Origin: Nemophila menziesii
Taxonomy: Eukaryota > Streptophyta > Magnoliopsida > Boraginales > Hydrophyllaceae
Assembly (NCBI GenBank): GCA_029959085.1
Contig: JARWIR010000002.1
Coordinates: forward strand, 34,063,733 to 34,127,732
Direction: 5' to 3'
DNA length: 64,000 bases
In this document: piece after piece, positions 13,663-25,583 of the stretch
How positions within the stretch are numbered: position 1 is the stretch's first letter
Layout: each line of letters opens with the position of its first letter
The notes under the pieces: generated by a model
Database searches by the model: none
Seen by the model: the letters and a program-made list of their open reading frames with translations, nothing else
What the model was told of the DNA's origin: nothing
Translations under genes and position numbers: made by a program

Positions 13663-14406
13663 CAAGTCAGGATCGAAAAAAGAAAATCAGCAAAAAAAGA
13701 ATCAGTGAAAAAGATGAAGAAATGAGTAAGAAATCAGTAAAATCGTGTTTAATTGCACAAGTTCAGCACAAAAAAATTGGAAATGATTTACATGGATTTC
13801 CTTGTTGATTCTAACGCTGAAAATAATGCTGATTCTCCTTGATTATTGCCTAATTATTACTCAATCAACAACTTTCCTGAAAAAATCAGAAACCAAACAT
13901 TCGTCTCACGCGTTACAGCCCACACACCAATCCCTTTGACGCGTTACAGCCACTCACCCTCTTCACTTACACACTGCCAACAAACCTATTCTCCAAATCA
14001 GCTTTCCACTAAACCTCTCCTTTAATTAATTTCAGCTTTCAATTCCAATCAAATTAAACCTCACGCGTCCAACTTCTTTCCACTTTCTCAAACCTTACAC
14101 GGCAACTCAGCTTTCCACTTTCTTCCCTCTTGTATTAATTTCCAATTCCAATCAAAATAAACCAAGAAAATTAAAGCCAAATGAAATAAAAATTTAGGAA
14201 ATGAAGAAATCTAACTCCGGTCAAACTGTGGTCAAACCACCAGTCAATCCCTTTTCAAACTCCAACCATAGCATCGGAGAGTCATCGGACATGGTGGGGG
14301 TCAACTTTGGTCAACAGGTGTCAAAGCTTAGTCAAACTTTGACTAAAACCTTCAAACCCTAGAGAGAGAAAGAAGAGAGAAGGGAGATGATTGTGTGTTT
14401 TAGGTG
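13663..14406 (-). other. LINE 5' leader (minus-strand copy)
   Basis: Non-coding region upstream of the ORF1 start, with no ORF of its own. It contains alternating GTTTGACC/TTGACC words and a CT-rich 5' end (CTTCTCTCTTCTTTCTCTCT on the minus strand near 14370). Its distal part is homologous to the leader of the plus-strand LINE near 25085-25150 and extends about 110 bp beyond it, so this copy holds the more complete 5' end. Bases 13877-14406 are repeated almost exactly at 45120-45655. Confidence 0.75.
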
Positions 14407-15264
14407 TTGTAAATCTCTAACATTATACGCTAAACAATAAACACAAAACCTTAACCCTATAACCTACACTGAATCCATCACCATAAGCCCTAAATACTAA
14501 CCATAAACATTAACAATAAACCGTAACCAAAAACTACAAAACCCTAGAGACTAAACCCTATACCCTAATCCCAAAACCTTAATCACTGAACCCTAACCAT
14601 GGAAAGGATAATAACGTGAAGATTTTGGCTCGTTTCTATTATTCAAACGCTCTACAAACCGTTTTTAAGATTGTTGAAGTTCCCGGGAGGATTTTCGCTA
14701 ACTTTCGCATACTTTCTCAGAATGGGGCACATAATATATGTTTTTTGAGTGCGTTGGGCCTTCATGGGACCGATAAAGCAATCTAAGATCATCTGTTTTA
14801 TGTTTCGATGACTTTTAGGTTCTTTTTAATATTCTATTTTAGGATATCGTATTTTGGGTCTGTTAGGTTTTTAACAACCGTAACAATCAACCCTAATTTC
14901 TAAATCTCTAACATTATACCCTAAATCATAAACACAAAACCTTAACCCTATAACCCACACCTAATCCATCACCATAATCCCTAAATACTAATCATAAACA
15001 CTAACAATAAACCGTAACCAGAAACCCCAAACCCTAGACACTAAACCCTATACCCTAATCCCAAAACCTTAATCACTAAAACCCAACCATGGAAAGGATA
15101 ATAACGTGAAGATTTTGGCTCGTTTCTATCATCCAAACTCTTTGCAAACCGTTTTTAAGATTTTTGAAGTTACCAGGAAGATTTTCGCTATTTTTCGCAT
15201 ACTTTCTTAGAATGGGGCACATAATATATGTGTTTTGTGTGCATTGGGCCTTCTGGGACCGACA

Positions 15265-15279
15265 GATAGCTTCGCTATC
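15265..15279. other. Hairpin variant with compensatory stem change (G/C to A/T)
   Basis: Here the stem reads GATAGC-TTC-GCTATC in place of the usual GATGGC-TTC-GCCATC. Both members of one base pair changed together, so pairing is kept. Other monomers (for example near 17291) have only the left change, which may be the intermediate. Confidence 0.6.
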
Positions 15280-17103
15280 CAAGATCACATGTTTTACGTT
15301 TTGAGATGTGTTTTGTTGACTTTTAGGTTGTTTTTAATATTCTATTTTTGGAAATCGTATTTTGGGTTCGTTAGGGTTTTACCAACCGTAACATTCAACC
15401 CTAAGTTCTAAAACCTGTAACATTATACCCTAAATTGTAAACACAAATCCTTAACCCTATAACCTACACCTAATCCATCACCATAAGCCCTAAATAATAA
15501 CCATAAACACTAACAATAAACCGTAACCACAAACCACAAACCATAGACATTAAACCCAATACCCTCATCCCAAAACTTTAATCACTCAACCCTAACCATG
15601 AAAAGGATAATAACGTGAAGATTATGGCTTGTTTCTATCATCCAAACACTCTGCAAACCGTTTTAAAGATTTTTGAAGTTCCTGGGAGGGTTTGTGCTAA
15701 CTTTCGCATACTTTCTTAGAATGGGGACAATAATATATGTTTTTTGAGTGCGTTGGACCTTTTTGGAGCGACAGTACGCTTCGCCATCACAGATGCTCTG
15801 TTTTACGTTTTGAGATGTGTTTTGTTGACTTTTAGGTTGGTTTTAATATTGAATTTAAGGATATCCTATTATGGGTCTGTTAGGTTTTTTACCAACCATA
15901 ACATTCAACCCTAATTTTTAAAATCTCTAACATTATACCCTAAACCAAAAACACAAAACCTTAACCTTATAACCTACACCTAATCCATCACCATAAGCCG
16001 TAAATACTTCCCATAAACTCTAACAATAAACCGTAACCAGAAACCCCGAACCCTAAACACTAAACCCTATACCTTAATCCCAAAACCTTAATCGCCGAAC
16101 CCTAACCTTGGAAAGGATAATAACGTGAAGATTTTGGCTCGTTTCAATCATCCAAAAACTCTGCAGACCGTTTTTAAGTTTTTTGAAGTTCCCGGGAAGG
16201 TTTTTACTAACTTTCGCATACTTTCTCAGAATTGGGCACATAATATATGTTTTTTGAGTGCGTTGGGCCATCTGCGACCGACAAATAGATTCGCCGTCCA
16301 AGATCATCTGTTTTACGTTTTGAGATGTGTTTCGTTGACTTTTACGTTATTTTAATATTCTATTTTAGGATACCGTATTTTGTGTTCGTTAGGGTTTTAC
16401 CAACCATAACACTCAACCCTAATTTCTAAAATCTCTAAAATTATACCCTAAATCGTAAGCAAAAAACCTTAACCCCATAACCTACACCTAATCCATCACC
16501 ATAAGCCCTAAATAATAACCATAAACACTAAAAATAAACCATAACCAGAAACCCCAAACCCAAGACACTAAACCCTATACCCTAATCCCAAAACCTTAAT
16601 CACTGAACCCTAACCATGGAAAGGATAATAACGTGAAGATTTTGGCTCCTTTCTATCATCCAAACACTTTGCAAACCGTTTTTAAGATTTTTGAAGTTCC
16701 CAGGAGGATTTTTACTAACTTTCGCATACTTTCTAAGAATGGGGCACATAATATATGTTTTTTAAGTGCGTTGGGCCTTCTGGGATCGACATATAGCTTC
16801 TTCATCTTAGATTATCTGTTTTACGTTTTCAGATGTGTTTTGTTGACTTTTAGGTTGTTTTCAATATTCTATTTTAGGATATTTTTTTGTGTTCGTTAGA
16901 ATTCTTTTACCAACCGTAACATTCAACCATTATGTCTAAAACCTCTAACATTATACCCTAAACCATAAACACAAAACCTTAACCCTACCTACACCTAATT
17001 CATCACCATTAGCCCTAAATACTAACAATAAACACTAACAATAAACCGTAACCAGAAACCCCAAACCTTAAACACTAAACCCTATACCCAATCCCAATAC
17101 CTT

Positions 17104-20030
17104 AATCACTGAACCCTAACCATGGAAAGGATAATAATGTGAAGATTTTGGCTCGTTTCTATCATCGAAACACTTTGCAAACCGTTTTTAAGATTTATGA
17201 ATTTCCCGGTAGGGTTGTTGCTAACTTTTGAATACTTTCTCAGAATGGGCCACATAAAATAAATTTTTTGAGTGCGTCCTTCTGGGACCGACAGATAGCT
17301 TCGCCATCCAAGATCATCTTTTTTACGTTTTGAGATGTGTTTTGTTGACTTTTAGGTTGTTTTTAATATTTTATTTTAGGATATCATATTGTGGGTCCGT
17401 TAGGTTTTTACGAACCATAACATTCAACCCTAATTTTTAAAATCTCTAACATTATACCCTAAGCCATAAACACAAAAACTTAACCCTATAACCTACACCT
17501 AATCCATCACCATAAGCCCTAAATACTAACCATAAACCGTAACACGAAACTCCAATCCCTAGACACTAAACCCTATACCCTAATCCCAAAATCTTAATCA
17601 CTGAACCCTAACCATTGGAAGGATAATATCGTGAAGATTTTGGCTTGTTTCTCTCATCCAAACACTCTGCAAACCGTTTTTAATTTTTTGAAGTTCCCGG
17701 GAGGATTTTTGCTAACTTTCGCATACTTTCTTAGAATGGGGCACATAATATATGTTTTTTGAGTGCGTTGGGCCTTCTGGGACCGACAGATGGCTTAGCC
17801 ATCTAAGATCATCCGTTTATGTTTTGTGATGTGTTTTGTTGACATTTAGGTTGTATTTAATATTATATTTTAGGATATCATATTTTGGGTCCATAAGATT
17901 TTTTACCAACCGTAACATTCAACCCTAATTTCTAAAATCTCTAACATTATACCCTAAATCATAAATACAAAACCTTAACCCTATAACCTACACCTAATCC
18001 ATCACCATAAGACCTAAATAATAACAATAAACACTAACAATTAACCTTAATAAGAAACCCCAAAACCTAGACATTAAACACTATACCCCGATCCCAAAAC
18101 CTTAATCATTGAACCCTAACCATGGAAAGGATAATAACATGAAGATTATGGCTCGTTTCTATCATCCAAACACTCTGCAAACCGTTTTTAAGATTTTTGA
18201 AGTTCCCGGGAGGGTCTTTGCTAACTTTTAAATACTTTCTCATAATGGGGCACATAATATATGTTTTTTTGAGTGCGTTGGGCCTTCTGGGACTAACAGT
18301 TCGCTTCACCATCTAAGATACTCTGTTTTACGTTTTGAGATGTGTTTTTTCTTACTTTTAGGTTGATTTTGATATTGTCTCTTAGGATATCATATTATGG
18401 GTCTGTTAGGTTTATACCCTAAACTATAAACACAAAACATTAACCCTATAACCTACACCTAATCCATCACCATAAGCCCTAAATACTAACCATAAACACT
18501 AACAATAAACCGTAACCAAAAACCCCAAACCCTAGACATTAAACACTATACCCCAATCCCAAAACCTTAATCACTGAACCCTAACCATGGAAAGGATAAT
18601 AATGTGAAGATTTTGGCTCGTTTCTATCATCGAAACACTTTGCAAACCGTTTTTAAGATTTATGAATTTCCCGGTAGGGTTGTTGCTAACTTTTGAATAC
18701 TTTCTCAGAATGGGCCACATAAAATAAATTTTTTGAGTGCGTCCTTCTGGGACCGACAAATAGCTTCGCCATCCAAGATCATCTTTTTTACGTTTTGAGA
18801 TGTGTTTTGTTGACTTTTAGGTTGTTTTTAATATTTTATTTTAGGATATCATATTGTGGGTCCGTTAGGTTTTTACGAACCATAACATTCAACCCTAATT
18901 TTTAAAATCTCTAACATTATACCCTAAGCCATAAACACAAAACCTTAACCCTATAACCTACACCTAATCCATCACCATAAGCCCTAAATACTAACCATAA
19001 ACCGTAACTCGAAACCCCAATCCCTAGACACTAAACCCTATACCCTAATCCCAAAATCTTAATCATTGAACCCTAACCATTGGAAGGATAATATCGTGAA
19101 GATTTTGGCTTGTTTCTCTCATCCAAACACTCTGCAAACCGTTTTTAATTTTTTGAAGTTCCCGGGAGGATTTTTGCTAACTTTCGCATACTTTCTTAGA
19201 ATGGGGCACATAATATATGTTTTTTGAGTGCGTTGGGCCTTCTGGGACCGACAGATGGCTTAGCCATCTAAGATCATCCGTTTATGTTTTGTGATGTGTT
19301 TTGTTGACATTTAGGTTGTATTTAATATTATATTTTAGGATATCATATTTTGGGTCCATAAGATTTTTTTACCAACCGTAACATTCAACCCTAATTTCTA
19401 AAATCTCTAACATTATACCCTAAATCATAAATACAAAACCTTAACCCTATAACCTACACCTAATCCATCACCATAAGACCTAAATAATAACAATAAACAC
19501 TAACAATTAACCTTAATCAGAAACCCCAAACCCTAGACATTAAACACTATACCCCGATCCCAAAACCTTAATCATTGAACCCTAACCATGGAAAGGATAA
19601 TAACGTGAAGATTATGGCTCGTTTCTATCATCCAAACACTCTGCAAACCGTTTTTAAGATTTTTGAAGTTCCCGGGAGGGTCTTTGCTAACTTTTAAATA
19701 CTTTCTCATAATGGGGCACATAATATATGTTTTGTTGAGTGCGTTGGGCCTTCTGGGACTAACAGTTCGCTTCACCATCTAAGATACTTTGTTTTACGTT
19801 TTGAGATGTGTTTTTTCTTACTTTTATGTTGATTTTGATATTGTCTCTTAGGATATCATATTATGGGTCTGTTAGGTTTATACCCTAAACTATAAACACA
19901 AAACATTAACCCTATAACCTACACCTAATCCATCACCATAAGCCCTAAATACTAACCATAAACACTAACAATAAACCGTAACCAGAAACCCCATACCCTA
20001 AACACTAAACCCTATACCCTAATCCAAAAA
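17104..20030. repeat. Trimer duplication in satellite block 2, 1466-bp period
   Basis: Three adjacent monomers are repeated once as a unit. The variant ATCATCGAAACACTTTGC occurs near 17162 and 18628, and a 68-codon minus-strand frame differing at one residue recurs at 18106 and 19572, both 1466 bp apart. Similarity is far higher between the two trimers than between neighbouring monomers. This is a local unequal-crossover product independent of the block 1 HOR. Confidence 0.85.
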
Positions 20031-20739
20031 CCTTAATCACTGAACCCTAACCATGGAAAGGATAATAACGTGAAGATTTTGTCTCGTTTCTATCATCCAA
20101 ACACTCTGCAAACCGTTTTTAAGATTTTTGAAGTTCCCGGGAAGGTTTTTACTAACTTTCGCGCATACTTTCTCAGAATGGGGCACATAATATATGTTTT
20201 TTGAGTGTGTTGGGCCTTGTGGGACTGACATATAGCTTCGTCATCCAAGATAATCTGTTTTACGTTTAGAGATGTGTTTTGTTGTCTTTTAGGTTGTTTT
20301 TAATATTATATTTTAGTATACCGTATTTTGGGTACGTTAGGGTTTTACCAACCGTAACATTCAACCCTGATTTCTAAAATCTCTAACATTATACTCTAAA
20401 TCGAAAACACAAAACCTTAACCCTATAACCTACACCTAATCCATCACCATAAGCCAAAAATAATAACCATAAACACTAACAATAAACCGTAACCAGAAAC
20501 CCCAAACCTTAGACACAAAACCCTATACCCTAATCCCAAAACCTTAATCACTGAACCCTAACAATGGTAAGGACAATAACGTGAAGATTTTGGCTCGTTT
20601 GTATAATTCAAACTCTTTGTAAACCGTTTTTAAGATTTTTGAAGTTCTCGGGAGGATTTTTTGCTAATTTTCGCATACTTTCTCAGAATGGGGCACATAA
20701 TATATTTTTTTTGAGTGCGCTGGGCCTTCTGGGACCGAC

Positions 20740-20756
20740 AAATGGCTTCGCCATTT
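20740..20756. other. Hairpin variant AAATGGC-TTC-GCCATTT
   Basis: A different base pair of the same stem has changed on both sides (second pair G-C to A-T), again preserving a 7-bp perfect stem. Monomers near 10450 and 11449 carry only the left-side change. Confidence 0.6.
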
Positions 20757-23700
20757 AAGATCATCTGTTTTACTTTATGATGTATTTTGTTGACTTTTAG
20801 GTTGCTTTTAATATTCTATTTCAGGATATCGTATTTTGCGTTCGTTAGGTTTTTACCAACCGTAACATTCAACACTCATTTCTAAATTCTCTAACATTAT
20901 ACCCTAAACAATAAACACCAAACCTTAACCCTATAACCTACACCAAATCCATCACCATAAGCCCTAAATACTAACAATAAACACTAACAATAAACCGAAA
21001 CCAAAAACCCCAAACCCAAGATCTAAACCCTATACCCTAATACCAAAACCTTAATCACAGAAACCTACCATGGAAAGGATAACAACGTGAATATTTTGGC
21101 TGGTTTCTGTCATTCAAACACTTTGTAAACTGTTTTTAAGATTTTTGAAGTTCTCGGGAGAATTCTTGCTAACTTTCGCATAATTTCTCAGAATAGGCCA
21201 CATAATATATGTTTTTTAGGACCGACAGATGGCTTTTCCATCTAAGATAATTTGTTTTACGTTTTGAGATGTGTTTTGTTGACTTTTAGGTTGTTTTTAA
21301 TATTCTATTTTAGGATATCGTTATTTTTGGTTCGTTAGGTTTTCACCAACCGTAACATTCAACACTAATTTCTAAAATCTCTAACATTATACCCTAGATC
21401 ATAAACACAAAACCTTAACCCACACCTAATCCATCACCATGAGCCCTAAATACTAACCATAAACATTAACAATAAACCGTAACCAAAAACTGCAAAACCC
21501 TAGAGACTAAACCCTATACGCTTATCCCAAAACCTTAATCACTGAACCCTAACCATGGAAAGGATAATAACGTGAAGATTTTGGCTTGTTTCTATCATTC
21601 AAACACTCTGCAAACCGTTTTTAAGATTGTTGAAGTTCCCTGGAGGAATTTCGCTAACTTTCGCATACTTTCTAAGAATGGGGCACATAATATATGTTTT
21701 TTGAGTGCGTTGGGCCTTTTGGGACCGATAAAGCCATCTAAGATCATCTGTTTTATGTTTTGATGACTTTTAGGTTGTTTTTAATATTCTATTTTAGGAT
21801 ATCGTATTTTGGGTCCGTTAGGATTTTACCAACCGTAATATTCAACCCTAATTTCTAAAATCTCTAACATTATACCCTAAATCATAAACAAAAAACCTTA
21901 ACCTTATAACCCACACCTTATCCATCAACATAAGCCCTAAATACTAATCATAAACACTAACAATAAACTGTAACCAGAAACCCCAAACCCTAGACACTAA
22001 ACCCTATACCCTAATCCCAAAACCTTAATCACTAAAACCTAACCATGGAAAGGATAATAACGTGAAGATTTTGGCTCATTTCTATCATTCAAACACTCTG
22101 TAAACATTTTTTAAGATTTGAAGTTCTCTGGAGGATTTTTGCTTACTTTCGCATACTTTCTCAGAATGGGGCACATAATATATGTATTTTGAGTGCGTTT
22201 GGCCTTCTGGGACCGATAGATGGCTTTGCCATCTAAGATCATCTGTTTTACGTTTTGAGATGTTTTTTGTTGACTTTCAGGTTGTTTTTAATATTCTATT
22301 TTAGGATATCGTTATTTTTCGTTCGGTGGTTTTCACCAACCGTAATATTCAAACCGGCTTTCTACAATCTTTAACATTATAACCTAAATCATAAACACAA
22401 AACCTTAACCCTAAAACCTACACCTAATCCATCACCATAAGCCCTAAATAATAACCATAAATGCTAAGAATAAACTGTATTGATAAAAAAAAGAATAAAC
22501 CGTAACCAGAAACCCCAAACCCTAGATATTAAACACTAAACCCAAATCCCAAAACCTTAATCATTGAACCATAACCATGGAAAGGATAATAACGCGAAGA
22601 TTATTGCTTGTTTCTATCATCCAAACACTCTGCAAACCGTTTTTAAGATTTTTGAAGTTCCCGGGAAGGCTTTTACTAACTTTCGCGCATACTTTCTCAG
22701 AATGGGGCACATAATATATGTTTTTTGAGTGCGTTGGGCCTTCTGGGACCGACAGATGGCTTAGCCATCTAAGATCATCTGTTTTATGTTTTGAGATGTG
22801 TTTTGTTGGCATTTAGGTTGTTTTTAATATTCTATTTTAGGATATCGTATTTTGAGTCCATTAGATTTTTACCAACCGTAACATTCAACCCTAATTTCTA
22901 AAATCTCTAACATTATACCCTAAATCATAAACACAAAACCTTAACCCTATAACCTACACCTAATCCATCACCATAAGCCCTAAATAATAACCATAAACAC
23001 TAACAATAAACCGTAACCAAAAACCCCAAACCCTAGACATTAAACACTATACCCCAATCCCAAAACCTTAATCATTGAACCCTAACCATGGAAAGGATAA
23101 TAACGTGAAGATTATGGCTCGTTTCTATCATCCAAACACTCTGCAAACCGTTTTTAAGATTTTGAAGTTCTCGGGAGGGTCTTTGCTAACTTTCAAATAC
23201 TTTCTCAAAATGGGGCACATAATATATGTTTTTTGAGTGCGTTGGGCCTTCTGGGACCGACAGTTCGCTTCACCATCTAAGATACTTTGTTTTACGTTTT
23301 GAGATGTGTTTTTATGACTTTTAGGTTGTTTTTAATATTGTCTCTTAAGATATCATATTATGGGTCTGTTAGGTTTATACCCTAAACTATAAACACAAAA
23401 CCTTAACCCTATAACCTACACCCAGTCCATCACCATAGCCCTAAATACTAACCATAAACACTAACAATAAACCATAACCAGAAACCCCAAACCCTAAACA
23501 CTAAACCCTATACCCTAATCCCAAAACCTTAATCACTGAACCCTAACCATGGAAAGGATAATAACATGAAGGTTTTGGCTCGTTTCTATCATCCAAACAC
23601 TCTGCAAACCGTTTTTAAGATTTTTGAAGTTCCTGGGAAGGTTTTTACTAACTTTCGCGCATACTTTCTCAGAATGGGGCACATAATATATGTTTTTTGA

Positions 23701-25078
23701 GTGCGTTGGGCCTTCTGGGACGACAAATAGCTTCACCATCCAAGATAATCTATTTTACGTTTTGAGATGTGTTTTGTTGTCTTTTAGGTTGTTTTTAATA
23801 TTCTATTTTAGTAAATCGTATTTTGGGTTCGTTAGGGTTTTACCAACCGTAACATTCTACCCTAATTTCTAAAATCTCTAACATTATACCCTAAATCGTA
23901 AACACAAAACCGTAACCCTATAACCTACACCTAATCAATCACCATAAGCCCTAAATAATAACCATAAACACTAAAAATAAACCGTAACCAGAAACCCCAA
24001 ACCTTAGACACTAAACCCTATACCCTAATCCCAAAACCTTAATCATTGAACCCTAACCATGGAAAGGATAATAACGTGAAGATTTTGGCTCGTTTCTATC
24101 ATCCAAACACTTTGCAAACCATTTTTAAGATTTTTGAAGTTCCCGGGAGGATTTTTGCTAACATTCGCATAATTTTTTAGAATGGGGCTCATAATATATT
24201 TTCTTAGTGTGTTGGGCCTTCTAGGATCGATAGATAGCTTCGCCATCTAAGATCATCTGTTTTATGTTTGCAGATGTGTTTTGTTGACTTTTACGTTGTT
24301 TTTAATATTCTATTTTAGGATATCTTATTTTGGGTCCGTTAAATTTTTTTACCAACCGTAACATTCAACCATAATGTCTAAATCTCTAACATTATACCCT
24401 AAACCATAAAGACAAAACCTTAACCCTATAACCTACTCCTAATCCATCACCATAAGACCTAAATACTAACCATAAACACTAACAATAAACCGTTACCAGA
24501 AACCCCAAACCCTAAACATTAAACCCTATACCCTAATCCCAAAACCTTAATCACTGAACCCTGACCATTGAAAGGATAATAACTTGGAAGATTTTGGCTC
24601 GTTTCCACTATCCAAACACTTTGCAAACCGTTTTTAAGATTTTTGAAGTTCCCGGGAGGGATTTTGCTAAGTTTTGCATACTTTCTAAGAATGGGCCACA
24701 TAACATAAATATTTTGAGTTCGTTGGGCCTTCTGGGACCGTCAGATAGCTTCGCCATCCAAGATCATATGTTTTACGTTTTGAGATGTGTTTTATTGACT
24801 TTTAGGTTGTGTTTAATATTGTATTTTAGGATATCATATTGTGGGCCCGTTACGTTTTTACCAACCGTAACATTCAACCCTAATTTTTTAAATCTTTGAC
24901 ATTATGCCCTAAACCATAAACAAAAAACCTTAACCCTATAACGTACACCTAATCCATCACCATAAGCCCTAAATACTAACCATAAACACTAACAATAAAC
25001 CGTAACCAGAAACCCCAAACCCTAAACACTAAACCCTGTACCCAGAAACGCTAAACCCAGAACACTAATCCCATCACC

Positions 25079-25583
25079 CATCACGATGACTTTCCGACCT
25101 TATGGTTAGAGTTTGATCAGAGATTGACCGGAGCGTTGACCTCGTTTGACCGGAATTGAAAAACTTTTCAAATCTTTAATTTCCATTATGTTTTGTCTTT
25201 TGCTTTGCTTTTGGAAATTAAATCAGTTGAAATAGTTAGTGGAAAGTTGAGCTGTAAAGAATTGTCGGCTGGATCGTATAGAAGTGGGGAAAGTGAGGGC
25301 TACGCGCTGCAGTATTGGGGGTTTCGCTCACGAAGAAGACGGGTTTTTAGTGGTTTTGTTTACAAAGTGGATAACGGTTTTATTGGGTAATAATTTGGCT
25401 ATTATTGTGAAATCAGCATTAAATTCCGTGACAAAATCTACATTTAATTTTGTGCAAAAATCTTACTCGAATTTCGCAATTCATTTTCGCGACAAAGAAG
25501 ATTTTTTGGAGTTTTTGTGCTCATTTCTTAACCAAATTTAGTGATTCTTTTTTTGGTGTTTTTATTTCTTCAATTCTGATTCA
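25079..25583 (+). other. LINE 5' leader (plus-strand copy)
   Basis: The stretch from ACGATGACTTTCCGACC (near 25082) aligns with the leader of the minus-strand LINE through TTGACC/GTTTGACC words, then runs to the ORF1 ATG at 25584. Short open frames here (for example near 25193-25540) overlap one another and have no conserved counterpart in the other copy, so I do not call them genes. Confidence 0.65.

Larger units (their letters stand above)
11591..14406 (-). mobile_element. LINE derivative with leader and ORF1 only (no ORF2)
   Basis: The element lies inside a satellite monomer and reads on the minus strand. From right to left it has a leader (14406-13663), an ORF1 starting MAPRKKYGN at 13662, and a tail (11818-11591) ending beside an A/T run at the satellite boundary. 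ORF1 closely matches the plus-strand LINE at 25584-27263, so family membership is secure. No endonuclease or reverse transcriptase sequence follows ORF1, unlike the plus copy. It therefore looks like an internally deleted, ORF1-only (half-LINE) derivative. I could not identify a clean target-site duplication. The left flank reads AATAATTTCTC and the right flank AAATCTCTAAC, consistent with insertion at one monomer position. Confidence 0.8.
14407..25060. repeat. Satellite block 2 (same family, more divergent monomers)
   Basis: About 21 further monomers in the same orientation as block 1 (landmark CCATGGAAAGG near 14600, 15096, 16615, 17121, 18120, 18587, 19587, 20052, 21554, 22043, 23087, 23549 and 24058, with variants such as CATGAAAAGG between). 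They are more variable than those of block 1 and mostly lack the 4-mer HOR. One monomer type carries a 44-bp deletion giving GGTTTATACCCTAAAC (near 18410, 19875 and 23370). Another carries an extra AAGAATAAACCGTA duplication (near 22470), also found near 47270. The block ends where LINE leader sequence starts near 25061-25080. Confidence 0.93.

Noticed and set aside
18106..18106. Telomere-like CCCTAA words as a true chromosome end or interstitial telomere
   Set aside because: No run of perfect CCCTAAA repeats exists; the words are degenerate and locked into a ~500-bp monomer.
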